64,000 bases of DNA, from contig ML976739.1 in the NCBI GenBank assembly GCA_010015655.1, positions 262,193 to 326,192 of the forward strand, in the 5' to 3' direction. This document shows, in pieces, positions 11,368-24,300 of the stretch (position 1 is the stretch's first letter; every line of letters begins with the position of its first letter). The translations under genes and the position numbers were made by a program. The stretch comes from Bimuria novae-zelandiae CBS 107.79. Taxonomy: Eukaryota > Ascomycota > Dothideomycetes > Pleosporales > Didymosphaeriaceae. The notes under the pieces are model-generated. The model was given only the letters and a program-made list of their open reading frames with translations. It did not search any database and had not been told where the DNA came from.

Positions 11368-14189
11368 ATGGAGGCTCAAAAATTTGTAGGCTGGGACGAA
11401 AAGCCCAAGGTGAGTGCATCCAGAGCCGATTCAGCATGCTTCTAACGAGATCGCAGCCGAAAGGGTCAGCCCATAACCTAGCTGCGATTGTATCAGCTTT
11501 CGTGCCAACATGGGTCACTGCCTGTTTATTCATCATTATCTTCGTTTTCATCCGCAATCGGTACCCAAAGATTTACTCCCCACGGACGTTCATTGGAACC
11601 ATTCCTGAGAAGTACGCAGTATATACATAATCGGGTTCAAGCAACTAATTCCAGCCTAGGGATCGCACTCCTTCAGCCAGCCGATCCTACTTTTCCTGGT
11701 TCCATACCTTACGCGTTGTCCCAGATAAATTCGTCCTCTACCATGAGCATCTCGATTCCTATCTATACTTACGCTTCTTGCGTACTTTAATCTTCCTATG
11801 CGTTGTCGGATGCTGTATTACCTGGCCAATCCTGTTCCCTATCAATGCGACTGGTGGTGGAACCTCGACTCAACTCGACCGCATCTCAATCAGTAATGTC
11901 TCGGACAAGAAAAGGCTGTACGCCCATGCTGTGGTCGCTTACGTTTACTTCGGCTTCGTCATGTTTACTGTGGCGAGAGAGAGGCTTTGGTTAATAGGAC
12001 TACGCCAGGCGTGGAACTTGTCCAGGCCGATGGCTAGGAGGTTGTCGTCTAGGACTGTACTTTTCCTGTCAGCGCCTACAGCTGCCCTCGATCAAGACAA
12101 CGCCCAGAAATTCTTTGGTGACGATGCAGTGCGAGTTTGGCCAGCAACCAGAGCAGAGAAATTGCATTCGTTAGTCTCAAGTCGTGATGCGATAGTCGAA
12201 GAACTAGAAGCAGCTGAGCTAAAGCTCATTGAGAACGTGAAGCGGAAACTGGAGAGTAACGGGAGGAAAGGCAACAGCGTCTTCGCGAGTTACGATGATC
12301 TTCCCAACCACATGAAAAAATCCCTTCGCCCGACACACACGTTGAAAACGCCGCCGACGGGAAAGAAAGTGGACAGCATTGATTACTATAGCGAGCAGCT
12401 CAAGGAGAAGGAAGACGAGATTCAAAAGGCCCGTGATTCGAACGCAACTGCTGCGAGCCATGGTGGTGCAGCCGCAGTATTCATTGGTTTCAAGACACAG
12501 GCTGCAGCACAGCGAGCGTACCAACAGATCGCTTCTGCGGAGATATTAGCTCTTAATCCCAGGTACACATCGATCTTACCTGGGGAAATCATTTGGAACA
12601 ACTTGACAATAGCACCGGCGAAGAGAATTACCCAGCAAGGACTTGCGACTGCTCTCGTGGTGGGTATCATTGTTTTTTGGTACGCCGTTCCGTTTCTTCC
12701 GCATTCATTGTGCTCAAATCTTCCAGGTCAATTCCAATATCCCTCATCGGAGCTTGGTCGAATGTGCAATATCTTGCGAACACATATAAATGGCTCAACT
12801 GGCTGAACAACTTGCCTGAAACTGTACGAAGTCTTTTGGCCGGCTTGGTTCCCGCTGCACTACTCAGTGCACTCGCCTCATTTGTCCCAAATATCTTCAG
12901 AGGTAAACCTAGACTGCCAACTTCCATGATTATGAAGCAACGTTAACTAGTGACAGCGGTTTTCAAAGCCTTCGGCGAACCCACGAACACTTCTGTGGAA
13001 CTCAAAGTGCTCAGGTGGTACTTTGTATTCCAGGTCTTACAGGTATTCTTGGTCAACACCATAGCCTCCGGTGCCGCTGCCGTTCTTTCCCAGGCGGCGA
13101 ATAACCCGTCATCAATTCCGACAATACTAGCAACCAACTTGCCCAGCGCGGCCAACTCATACCTTACATATTTTATCGTGCAGGGCTTGACGAACGCCTC
13201 GAACAATATGCTCAACTACTCCGACTTACTATCGTACATCTTCTTTGACAAGTTCTTCGACAAAACTCCTAGGCAGAAGTACAAGAGATTCACCCAGTTA
13301 AAAGGCATACAGTGGGGAAAAGTGTTCCCCAAGTACGGCAATTTTCTTATCATTGGTTTGTATATGCCCGCATCCGCTATGCTTATTCACTAATTTTGCA
13401 AAAGCCATCGCATACTCCTGCATCGCCCCACTGGTCCTTGGCTTCGCCGGGGTAGGACTCGCCTTCTTTTACTTTAGTTATCGCTACATGCTGCTTTTCA
13501 CCGTCTCCCCTAAGATCGACACCAAGGGCCATTGCTACACTCTCGCATTACAACAAATCCTTGGAGGTATCTACATCGCAGAGCTCTGTCTATTGGGTCT
13601 ATTTGGTCTACGTCAGGCCAAAGGTCCCTCTATCATGATGGGTCTCCTCTTCTTGATAACCATTCTCTTCAACGCTACCACGAACAAGTACTTCGACCCG
13701 CTTGAGAAGTTCTTGCCCGCGGATCTGAACACCGAAGAAGAAGGGGAAGATGCTCCACTACTGAGTGACAGAGACACAGAAGAAGGGCTGATTGAGTCGC
13801 ATGTCCACCGCATCGTTGAACGCACTCCTATCCCGTCTACGTATCTGTCTCCATTGGCGCGGTTTTTCGAGCCACAACGATACGCATCACATCGCGCGAT
13901 GCGAGCATGGCTACACGAAGGTTCTAAATGGGATGAGGACGATGTACCGCAATACAGCGAAGAACAGTTGCGCAAAGCATATCTAGATCCAGCTTTCACG
14001 AGTCAAACGCCACTTGTGTGGTTGCCGAGAGATGAGGCTGGTGTTAGCAAGAAAGCTGCCCAGGACTTGGAAGGGAATGAAGTGGAAGCCAGCGATGAGG
14101 GCGCGTGGGTTGATGAGAAAGGCAAGGTAAGGTGGAATACCGATGACTTTGGAAAAGTGCCCATATTCAAAGAAGGAGTGAGGTGGTGA
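11368..14189 (+). CDS. CSC1/OSCA-type (DUF221) osmosensitive cation channel
   Basis: Six exons: 11368-11409, 11457-11611, 11660-12679, 12727-12902, 12957-13355 and 13405-14189, giving 858 residues. All introns are 47-54 nt; the second uses the TAG acceptor that restores the family reading EKDRTP. Family members are multi-pass membrane proteins related to TMEM16 that conduct Ca2+ and other cations on osmotic or mechanical stress. Seen: a first helix about residues 25-45, the conserved GCCITWPILFP helix, a large cytosolic loop with an RRM-like fold including AAVFIGFKTQAAAQRAY, then the pore block with GAWSNVQYL, LPAALLSALASFVP-type and SYSCIAPLVLGF helices, and a cytosolic tail after about residue 700. 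The first coding exon is only 14 codons. Its 3' end faces the sugar transporter with about 110 bp between stop codons. Confidence 0.88.
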
Positions 14190-14299
14190 TGGAATTTGTG
14201 GTCTGAGTACTGCTCGTCCCTTCACAACAATACGATCTTATATGAACGAGAGTGCCGATTTCGACTCAAAGTACAACTCCTTGATGTTCCTCGCCACGT

Positions 14300-16139
14300 C
14301 TAAGCACTTGTCTCCTTGTCCAGGACCTCGGTCACCCCCTGGGAGCCGTGCATTACGATTTGAGTCTTATTCAGCGATGCCTTGACAGGGTGCTTCGCGC
14401 TGAATATCTCAGAAAGTTCCTCAAGAGTACGGCGACGAGTCTCGATGTAGAAGAAGTAGATAAAGGCGAACTCGAAGATATCCCAGAAAATGAAAAGGAA
14501 GTAGTACTATCGCAGATGTCAGCATCAATATTACCGCGCATACATCTTAAGCAGGGACGATGACGTACCTTCCACCCAGCTCCCGAGAAAGCGATACCGG
14601 TCACAAAGGTGTTGTAGAAACCAGCAATGTTGACCCAAAAGTTGTAGAACGCCATGCCCTTCGCGCGCGACTCGTACCGCAGGCATTCGACAGGGTACAG
14701 CTGCTGCAGCGGCGTGTAACCCGCGCTGAAGACGAAGCCAAAGATGAAGATGAATGCGATGACGGCGAGGGCCTGGCCAGAGCTCTTGATCATGGGTGTA
14801 CCTGTCTCATCAAGCTTCGGCTTTCCATTCGGTCCGTTGATGACGTTGGTAGCGACGAGCGCGCACACGATACAGAAGATACCCACGCAAATGCCGGTCG
14901 ACACGAGCAATTGCGGACGACGACCCCATTTATCGGTGTAAATAGCGCCGAAGATGGCACCGGCGAAGGAGACCACGTTCTGCATCCCGTTGAGCAAAAG
15001 ACGACGGTGGTTGCTCGTGATACCAGCGCCCTGGAGCATGGTCGGATAATAGTAGGACACCGGGCCGTTGCCAGACCATTGACCGAAAAACGCCATGCTG
15101 ACGACAAGCATAGTCCTATATCGCTGCGACCTACTGTTAAAAAGCTCGCGGTAGTCCCACCAGCGCTTGTCGGATCCGGTAACGGAGATATCTTCTACCA
15201 TCTCCTTGTACTCGAGCTGCACGATTGGCGAGTCGCGGGTGCCCTCGCCGTGGTACTTGGCCATGGTGTTGAGGGCCTCCTCGTGGCGGTCGTTGGCGAT
15301 GAGCCAACGTGGGGTTTCCGGTAGGAAGGGCGAGCAGAAGAGGACAACACCTGCGAAGACCATCTGCAACCAGATAGGAATGCGCCAGGACATCGTGCCG
15401 GCCATTGTACTGGTGCCATATGGGACGAAAGTGCCAGGAATACCTCCCACAAACCAGAACGTGTTGAAAATACCTGTGGAAGTCAGTAAAGCCATGGTAT
15501 TGACCAACGCTCTTGAGTGGGGTTGAAAATACCAGTCAAGACGCCACGGTAGGCGGGGTGAGCCATCTCGGAAGCATACGCGGGACCAGCTGTCGAGGTG
15601 ATAGCAACGCCGAAACCCAGGACAAAGCGACCACCCATGAATCCACCAAGATTTGTGCTGGATGCTTGGATGCAGGTACCGATGATGATGATGAGGCATC
15701 CCAAGAACATTCCCCACTTGCGACCTTTATAATCGGCGGCGGGTCCGGCGACAAATGAGCCCACCAGGTTACCAATGGTGTAAATGGCGTAAACGATACC
15801 GGTCGATGGAGTTCCTTCGTCTACGGAGAAGCCGAAGTAGGTTCTGTATTGGGGATAACTGTTGATGGCGCCCATCAAGGATCCATCGTAACCGTTGATG
15901 CAGGAGTTCAGCGTTGCGACCAGCAGGCAGAGGTAAAGCTACGCATCAATGAGTAAGCTAATGGCTATCATAGTGAAAAACAAAATATTTACCCTGAACA
16001 TAGCAGGTGTCCACGGTGAGACACCGGCCTTCGCAGTAGCGTCCGCGAGGGCGACATTCTGCACCTGTCGAATTTCTGTCGAACTCTCCTTCCGCTCGTC
16101 ATGCGACACTCCAATATCTGTCTTAGGTTCCGCCGACAT
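14300..16139 (-). CDS. Major-facilitator sugar (hexose/lactose-permease-like) transporter
   Basis: Four exons (16139-15993, 15938-15533, 15473-14569, 14506-14300) give 554 residues. Twelve-helix MFS sugar:proton symporter of the plasma membrane. Signatures seen: NGYDGSLMG in helix 1, DYKGRKWGM between helices 2 and 3, PETPRWL after helix 6, DKWGRRPQL between helices 8 and 9, PVECLRYESRAKG after helix 10, and an ETRRRTLEEL tail. The PVEC-x-RYE-x-RAKG form is common in lactose/hexose-type fungal permeases; the substrate cannot be fixed from sequence. The ATG at 16139 gives a normal hydrophilic N-terminus. The second intron is flanked by an exact 12-bp direct repeat (see the repeat entry). With the arabinanase and xylulokinase nearby it would fit uptake of plant-wall sugars, but that is inference. 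Confidence 0.9.
15463..15533 (-). repeat. 12-bp direct repeat at both splice sites of one intron
   Basis: The sequence GGTATTTTCAAC (minus strand) occurs at 15533-15522, spanning the donor, and again at 15474-15463, spanning the acceptor of the second intron of the sugar transporter. The copies are 59 bp apart, equal to the intron length, so the splice sites fall at equivalent positions in both copies. Such terminal repeats are expected if the intron arose by tandem duplication or insertion with target duplication. Confidence 0.75.
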
Positions 16140-18349
16140 CGTCAATTGAATGGAGACACTTGACTGATAAGATAAGTTGTGCTCAAACGCAAGGCGCACA
16201 ATCGAGCTCAAGTCGCTGGCAACTTAGGACCCGGGACATCGCATCTATTTAACATCCCCACCATGGCTCTCGACCTAGCTTGACCAAAGAATTCATCTAA
16301 ACCCTTGAGCTTAAGATGCAGGCGGGGCCAGGATGAGGCTTGAGATGGCTGCTCCCTTGTCGGCTCCAGGGTCGAAAATCCGCGTAAGCGCAGGGATACC
16401 GGGAAGCAACAGCGCATCAGACAAGGGTGGCGCTGAACGATTGGGGGAAAGCTAGAGTAAGCTTTGGGGTCCCGCGATTGAAGCATCGAAACCTCCTGCG
16501 ATCACGTGGAATTTGTGCTGGCCTTCGATGCGTTTTGTTATGCCTAATATGCAATGCTCAAATGAGGTAACTCCGTTGACGCATCACGGGTAAAGTGTTC
16601 TTCTCTTCAGGTAGATGTTGTCGACGACTGCACCTGGAAAGCAGAAACTCTGCTCAGAATTCCAACTGTAGGGCGGTATTGATTGAACGCGAAGCGGCCA
16701 GACGAGCACGATCTCCCAGCAAGGTGCTGAGAAACCATGGAGCCACGGCCCGGTTATCCCTCATGATCGCAAATGTACTACGATGGTCATTCGTAGCGTG
16801 AGACCTCGTATTGCGAACGGGGCAGGATGAGGCTTTCACGCAAGATTCTCGCGTCCATGGCTTAACGGTCGCGCCGCCGTGTGCGCTTTACAGGTCGAAA
16901 AGGGTGTAGACAATTGGGGGGCTAATGCCTGCTTTCGCAGAATAGGCGATGTAGGCGATCTGGGTGCGATGAGATTCAATTGGAGTGTGTTGCGAGTCAT
17001 GGCTCGTGCGGAGGACATGTGAGCGGAGGATGCTACTCCGCTTCCCGAAGCGGTATCGCTTGTCGAATTCCATTGGTCTGGACGGCTGCACCACCACCAT
17101 TGTCCACATGCACGAACGTGGTGTAGCTCCCGTCCCCTGTGAGTAATTCCATCAATAGAGGCGAGTGTGAGAAGCGACGTTCCTTCTCAGACGACCAACC
17201 CGATCCGCCCGGCTGCAGTTGTTATTGACATTGTACGCCAGTGCTAGATGCAAGCTACTACTCTTCACACGGGTTGTATGAACTCAAGATGTGGCACTGT
17301 GGCAGTCATGAACGACTCAGTCCTCGGTCCATGCATGCATGGCATGGACTTACGATCCGTAATCCCGGGTTCATTCATACTCCGGGTCGCTCTCACTTGT
17401 TCTTCTTTAGAGTTTGCAACAAGCAAGCGATAGACAGATTGATTACTATATTAAGCGTTGAAAGATCACCCTCAGGTCCATGCCAGTTCTAATCTGGTAA
17501 TCAATCTATCTGCCTATCGCTTGATTGTTGCCAACTCTGTTCTTCTCTAAACAACAGACTTCAACACTGGCTCCAAGATATACTGTGTCGCGTGAGACGC
17601 TTCGCCCAGTTGCGTACACAACTTCGAACTCAAAAAGATGGTATGAGTCCGCAAAGACCATACTGTTGGTGTTTGGCCTGCGGCCCTTCTATATTGGCCA
17701 GAATGCCGGCTAATACTTGCCCTACATGCGCGAAAATAAAGATGATTGGACGCCCACTTGCATCCATCAGTTTGGTATAGATAAAACGTACATATCACAG
17801 GCGAAGCACGCAGCCGTGCCGCATAGAACAACTTCTCGCCATTTCGATTAGGAAATCTTCCATGCAGATGACCACGATGCTGTCCGGATCTATTTAGTCG
17901 AAATTTGACTATTAAAGTGGAACTCCGTGCGGAAATATATTGCGCCATCGTCGTGCTTACCGTTTGTGCTGTTAAACGCCCCGGTATGCGGCTTACTCGC
18001 ATCAAATCCTTCAAAAGTAAACTCAACTTATCCACCCCCGCATATCTCTATTTTCTTTCGCACCGGTTGTCTATGGGGCAAGTTGAATGAGCGCATCACA
18101 TACACCGCTACCAAAGAACATTTTGCGTCATGATGAATTGTTCCCTTTGCAATACCAAACAGGCCTCGCCATCCAATCAAGCACACAACATATACGTTTT
18201 TCCCGCAACGACAGTACCGTGGCCAAACTGTCATGCTGCGGATAACTAGCGATCTGCGTTGTAGGAAGAACAGCATTGCTTCAACCAATCTGGCCAAACA
18301 AACGAGCAATATAGGGTAAGAGAAGCACCACACCAACCTCATTCGCAAC
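16140..18349. other. 2.2 kb intergenic region upstream of the sugar transporter
   Basis: Holds the transporter promoter on the right of its start and the 3' flank of the giant gene. A strong inverted repeat lies at 17411-17538 (separate entry). On the minus strand a 46-codon open frame at 18027-17890 reads like protein (GFDASKPHTGAFNSTNG) but has no start and ends in TAG; I cannot name it. Otherwise nothing is recognised. Confidence 0.35.
17411..17538. repeat. Imperfect inverted repeat with about 50-nt loop
   Basis: The arm 17411-17447 (GAGTTTGCAACAAGCAAGCG...) pairs with the reverse complement of 17498-17538. The arms match at most positions, with a 4-base gap and a few substitutions. The loop is 17448-17497. 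It could be a small MITE-like element, a folded remnant, or a hairpin RNA. No flanking target duplication was established. Confidence 0.65.
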
Positions 18350-21300
18350 TTATGCCCACTTCCCAAGTAACTTTCTACCAAGCCCCAGCCCTAACCCCTG
18401 ACCCGCCACAACTTTTGCACCAACTTTTTTTCGTTCAACCTTTCCACCGGCTCCTCCCTTTGGTTCGACTTCACCAACTGGCCCCGCCTCAGCATCTCCT
18501 CCTCGTTGCTCACCTTCCTCCCCACTTCTCGTTGGCGATATTCGTCCCCAAAAGCTTTTCTGTTTTTCCGAGGAAGGCGCCTTCGACGAGTCGCTCGTTG
18601 TGAGAAAAGGGTCTCTTCGCTGGGACTCAGCATGCTGTTTGGCTGATGGCTGTACCCCTGAAGCGCCTTGTGCTGATATTGACGACTCTGCTGGAGGTCC
18701 GTTTGAGCTTGAGGCTGGAAGTCCCACCGAGAGGTGGCGCTGTATGTTTGTTGCGAAGATCTGTCGTGAGAAAGTTCCAGATGACCCTCGCTGCTGCTGT
18801 ACTTGAGCTCGGGCTGCCTTCTGCTCCTGTCTCGGTGAATGTAATTGTCTATCGAAGTCATGTGCAGACGTGTTTGGCTCTGGGGTGACGGTTGTCGACG
18901 AGTTCTCACTGAACGCCCTTCTTGGATTGGATGGAGTGAGTGTGTTATCGCCGAGGGGGCGCGTTCCCGGGAACAAATTAGATCTCGTTGCACCATTCGG
19001 CCCTCTCGACTCGAACTCTCCCGCGTTTGATACGCCTCTTGATGATACTCTGCCGAGCGCTGTTGACGGCCTTTTTTCAAGCGTATTTTGCGGTCTGTTT
19101 GGGGCATCTCCAACCGTGGACGTTCCTCGCGATCCGTCTCGTCTGATACCCGCTCTTGGGAATCCCGCCCTTTGTGCATTAGAACCTCTCCTTGACTCCG
19201 TTCGCGAAATTCCTGTTCGCGGGGTACCGGCTCGCGGGGTCGTTAATCCTGATCGGACGCCTTCGGGGCTCGGACTTGCTCTCGGCTTGATGCGGTGTCT
19301 CGCAGCTGATATCGCTCTTGCTGCCTCAATGGGGGAGAAGGGCTTGAGAATCGCACTGTCGCGATTGGGCTCGAGGACGTGACCAGCGGCAGAGATTTTT
19401 CTCGCGGCATCGAGGGCTGAGAAGGTACTCGCACGTGGGAGCGTGGTTCTGGCTCGGAGACTTCGCTCTGTATGAGCGATGTTGATGGAATGTCTGCTGC
19501 TCTCTCCGCTCGTGCCGTCCACGCTGTGTCCGCGTCCAAAGTCAGCGCCTTCATTTTCGGAAACAACACTTGAGACGGCGGACGCGAAGTCTTCTTGCGA
19601 GCTCCCATGTGCCTGCGGCTCTTTACTGCCCTGTTGATTGGCTGGCGCTCTTGAGCTTCTCTGTCCTTGCTCTGTGCTTTGTTCTTGTGCTCCGCGAAAA
19701 GGAGCCTGGGAACTTTGCGGCCTTTGGTCACTTCGGCCACCACTTCTGCCGTCCCTTGCTGGCTGAACCTCGAGTCCGCTGTTTTGCGTTGGCGGAATAT
19801 GTTGAGACCGCGCTTCTGGCGTCTGGAAGCTCTTTGTTCGCCGACCTTGCTGTGGTTTTTCCAGCTCCGAGCCGCGCTGGGCACTTCGGCGGACAGCCCC
19901 TGACCTAGTCTTCTCTTGTGGAACTGCCGGCGCGCGAGAGGGTTGTTCGTCAGCCGGCGCCCGACGAAAAGATGTAGTCGCTTCACGCCCAGAAGCGGCC
20001 TTCGCTTGGTTACGAATGGCTTGTTTCGCTTGAGATTGATAGCCAGCGGGTTCCGGCGCTTGGCTACGAAGGGGTCGCACATTAGCTTCGTTGCGAGGGG
20101 TGTAGTCCTGCCTGGGAGGTTGTTGCCTGCAAGCTGCTGGGGGAGGGTCGTATCGGGCCGGTGGAGCTCTAGAATAGACGTCTCGTCTAGCAGGCGCTGG
20201 GGTGGGCTCTGAGTAAATGTCTCGTCGGACTGGAGGTTTTGAGTGGACATATCTTGTCGCGGGAGCTGGGGAAGGCCGCTTATAGTCGAATCTGCTGACT
20301 GAAGGGGCCACAGGCTGCGAATAGACCTCTCGTCGGACAGGCGTTGCTCGTGGTCTGATATCTGGGTCTTGTCGCTCTTGAAGTGGAGGAGGAAGTCTGG
20401 GTTGGTAGTCGTCCTTTCTAGCGAAGGCTGGCGCTTGTTGTCGTGGAGGAGGGTCGGCTCTTCGAGAAGGAGGGGAGTAGATGGAGACGGGAGCAGCCAC
20501 TTTTCTGGCAAGGAAGATATGCTCTCGTGCCGGTGCGGTGGGATAACCTCTTGGTCTTTGTAGCGTTCCCCCAGGAGGTCCTGGTACCTGTCCTGGTGCC
20601 GCGTTCCGAAAGGGCCGGACTGGTTCTCGATCCCTTTGAAGATCAGGTGATGGCTCACGCTGAGCACGCGAAACCAGCCGGGGCTGAGCATTTGGCTTTG
20701 GCTTACTTCCAAACCCTAGAAAGCTTCATTTCGGGTTAGGTGTTGGCTCCTGCTTATTCTTCGAGGGTGGCGTTTGTGTGTCTGGCTTGGTCCATCGTGG
20801 AGTATCTCGGACAGGATATCCAGGTGCTGGAGGTCGTTGCTGATCCGGCGGGAAGTTAACACCATGGGAGGCTTTTCTGTGCTTGCCATCACGAGCAGTA
20901 GGCATCATTTTCTTCGGTATATATTGAGTCGGTGGGGCAACGATACCTGGAGCCGCTGAACTTGGTCTCCTTTCCCTGTGGTTAGGCACCGTCAACACTC
21001 GTGGTATAGTACTTCGCCGTACTTCATGTCCAGTGCTTGCTGTACGTTCTAATGGTGGTGCAAGTGATACTGGGTCGCGAGACAAGTCGGAAGTAGAAGG
21101 CCTGCCCATCCTACTTGGGTCCTGTGCTAGAATTTCTTCAGCGGGAAATGTAAATTGTTCCGCAGCGCGAGTCACCATCCGCTTTGTAAGTTGGCGTCCA
21201 AGTCCTCGCTTTGTTGATTGCATTGAAGGAATTGCAGTCGATAACCTTGTTGAGACGCGCATGATAGTCTCTTTTCTGGGCTCTGATTCCGGTTCTTCGA

Positions 21301-24300
21301 AGCCTGTCGCCTTCCGCATGACGGGAGGGAGGAACTCTTCGTCGGATTCTGCTGCGGGGCTCTCCAGAGGCTCCTCGTATGAAAGGTTGGCTGCTTTTCA
21401 AGCCCAATAGGCCGTCTAGAGGGCACTTCGGTTGGTGTCATTGTCGATACGCGCGAAACCGTCTCCATGCCAAATTCAATTACCGGGTCGTGTGTAGGTT
21501 CAGGCCATGATTCTTCGTCGAATTCGGGGAGGGGTCTTGCAGAGTCGGCTTACGCGAAGGAGCTCTCGTCAGCCTCCTGGAGGACATGCGTGAGATAGCA
21601 TCAAGTCCGTGTTCTGATGCCAGCCCAAGTTCCGATTCATGCTCGGATCTCAAGCCTGTCGATTTTCGCATCATGGGAGCATGAAAGGGTGGATTCTCCT
21701 TCAGTGGCGAAGGTTCTGGAGCAGTCGGTTCAGGGGAGGACATAGTCGTATTTTTCCTTATCGGCACTTGCAGAGTCTCAGGCGCAGATTCTTCCTCCGG
21801 TTCAAGTACTGTAGCTTTGCGAAGCACAGGCGGCTGGAAGTCATCCACTTCCAGCGACGAAGGCTCCTGTACAGGCGAGTTGCGAGAAGGTACTAACGAT
21901 GTCCTCTTCGTTGACACTCTCGACAGAGCGTCAGGTTCAGCCGGTAGTGGAGGTTCTTGAAACGTTGATTTGCGGGAGGGAACGATCGCTGACCTCTTGG
22001 TTGGCACTCTCGACAGGGTGTCAGGCTCAACTTGAGGGGAAGGCTCTTGAAATGTTGACCTGCGAGAGGGAACGATTGTGGGCCTCCTGGTTGATACACG
22101 CGATATGGTGTCAGGTTCTTCTCGCGTCGAAGGCTCTTGAAACGTCGACCTGCGCGAGGGAACAGTAGTTGAATTCCTGCTCGCGCTCCTCACTGAAACA
22201 GGCGACAGAGTCTCATCAAGCTTTTCCGGTGGGGACACTTCCCGAAAAGTCGATTTTCGTGAAGGCAAATCACTTGCTCTCCTCGTCGGCGCGCGAGACA
22301 CCACCTCAGGCCCATCTGGGAGCACCCCAGTCGCCTTGCGAATAACTGGCGGTTGGAAGTCGAACTCTTCGGGTCCCTCAGGCGAAAGCTCTTGAATTGT
22401 AGAACGCCGCGAGGGAGCAATTGTTGGCTTTCGGCTCGCTACACTTGGCACGTTTACCGGCTGCGGGTCTTCTGGGGTACTAATATCTTGGATTGTGGAT
22501 CGCCGCGAGGGCAGGAACGTCGACTTCCGCGTTTTAGCACGTGAGATCGCCCGTGGTTCTTGTTCTTCAGGTTCGAAGCCTGTAGCGTTGCGCAATACCT
22601 GTGTCTCGAGGCCAATATCCTCATGTTCATCCAGGGAAGGCTCTTCAACCGTAGATTGTTGTGAGGGCGCAGCTGATAATCTACGCGTTGAGGTACGCGG
22701 GACAGCCTCTTGACCTGGCTCTTCCTCCGGCTCTAAACCACTTGCTTGTCGCACTACGGACGCCTGAGGCTCGTCATCCTTGAAAACCAGATCTCCTGTT
22801 GTCGATCGGCGCGAAGGGATGTTGGTCAGCTGATGCGTGGAAATACGAGAAATGACTGGCTCGGGTTCATCTTCAGGTACCGGTCCTGTGACCTTACGCA
22901 CGACAGACGGTTCCAAACTGGCCACTTCTTGTTGTGGATCTGGTAGCGTCGCTCGTTGTGAAGGGCTAGATAGAGAATCCCTTGACTCTGTTACGGAGAG
23001 AGGCTCCGGACTGGGTGCTGGCGCCACGATGGAAGTCCTCCTTCGTGTTGGTTGCTTTGACAACATATCAAATTCACGTTTTTCCGGCTGAAAGCCGGTC
23101 GCCTTTCGGATGATCGGTAGTTGGAAATCAGACTCTTCGGGTTGAATAATCGGTCGACGTGAACGACTGACTGTTGACTTCCGTGTCTGTGTACGCAAGA
23201 TAATCTCCGGCTCAGGACTAGATTGTGGCAGCAGGGTTGCCCTTCTCACCGACTGCCTGGACAAGATTTCCGGCCCAGACTCGGCATCTTGCATTTTCTG
23301 TTGAAGTCCAATGGGGTCGTAAGCGTGCTCTTCACTATCCGCGGGGGGCGAAGAATAGGCTCCTTCCCTTTGTACAGACGGTTTGCGAGAACGGAGCGAT
23401 GTTCTGCGGCGGGAGGTAATGGGATCTTGAACTGTAGGTTCTATTTCTACCGGCGACGGAGTTTCAGGGCGTCGGACCGTAGGCTGCCTTGAGAGCAGCA
23501 ATGTACGGCATGAGGTGACACGCTCGACTGTCAAAGGCACGACTTCCTCTTCGATAGTCTTATCTTCCTGGTCCCACGAAACTAGAGATAGGCTCTCTAC
23601 GTGTTGAGTAGCCTCCCGCGAAGGTGACAGCAGATTGTTCTGTCGATCAGTGATACGTTGAACTGGTATCGAATGACCTTCGTCCTCATGCTCCTCTGCC
23701 ATCCTCATCACAGGTGCTTGGAAATCCTCAGGCTCAATGGTTGCAGACTCTCCGGTGCTGCGGGCTTCTTCCTCCCCAGAATTTTCTTCCGAAGCGGATC
23801 GCCCAGAATCTTCGCGAAGCTTACACTTAAGATTCGCAACCTTTTCCTTGAGTTGATTAATAGGTCCTGTATACCCTCTTGGGGGGGCTTCCTGGGAAAG
23901 CTCCCCAGAATAGTCGTTGTATTCTTCAGAAAGCTCTTCCTGTTCGAACTCCTCATCGTACTGAATAGCTTCTCCATATTCCAGATACCCATCAGACTCT
24001 TCAGCTGGCTCAGTTTGAAGGCCTGTCGTGAACTCAACCGCAGGTAAGGTCTCCATGACAGCAGTGATGGCATCGATGGCAGCAGGTAATTTAGTCTGTG
24101 CGCACTCCAGCCACGCCTGAATATCTTCCGGTGGTATGGCTTCGACTTCTACCATGCCGGGATGAGGTTGTGAATTCGTTGACGTCCGTCGAGGCTGTGT
24201 TGCAAGGCATGTGAGAACCTTGCTCAACCGTCTTTCATTGATCTCCTGATCAATCACCCGTGGTACTTCGTCGAGAACGGAATCGACGGATTTGTTTCGG

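Noticed and set aside
16840..16920. A-box-like TGGCTTAACGG
   Set aside because: No matching B-box or cloverleaf downstream.
17890..18027. 46-codon minus-strand protein-like frame
   Set aside because: Too short, no start, stop-flanked and unrecognised; recorded only in the intergenic note.
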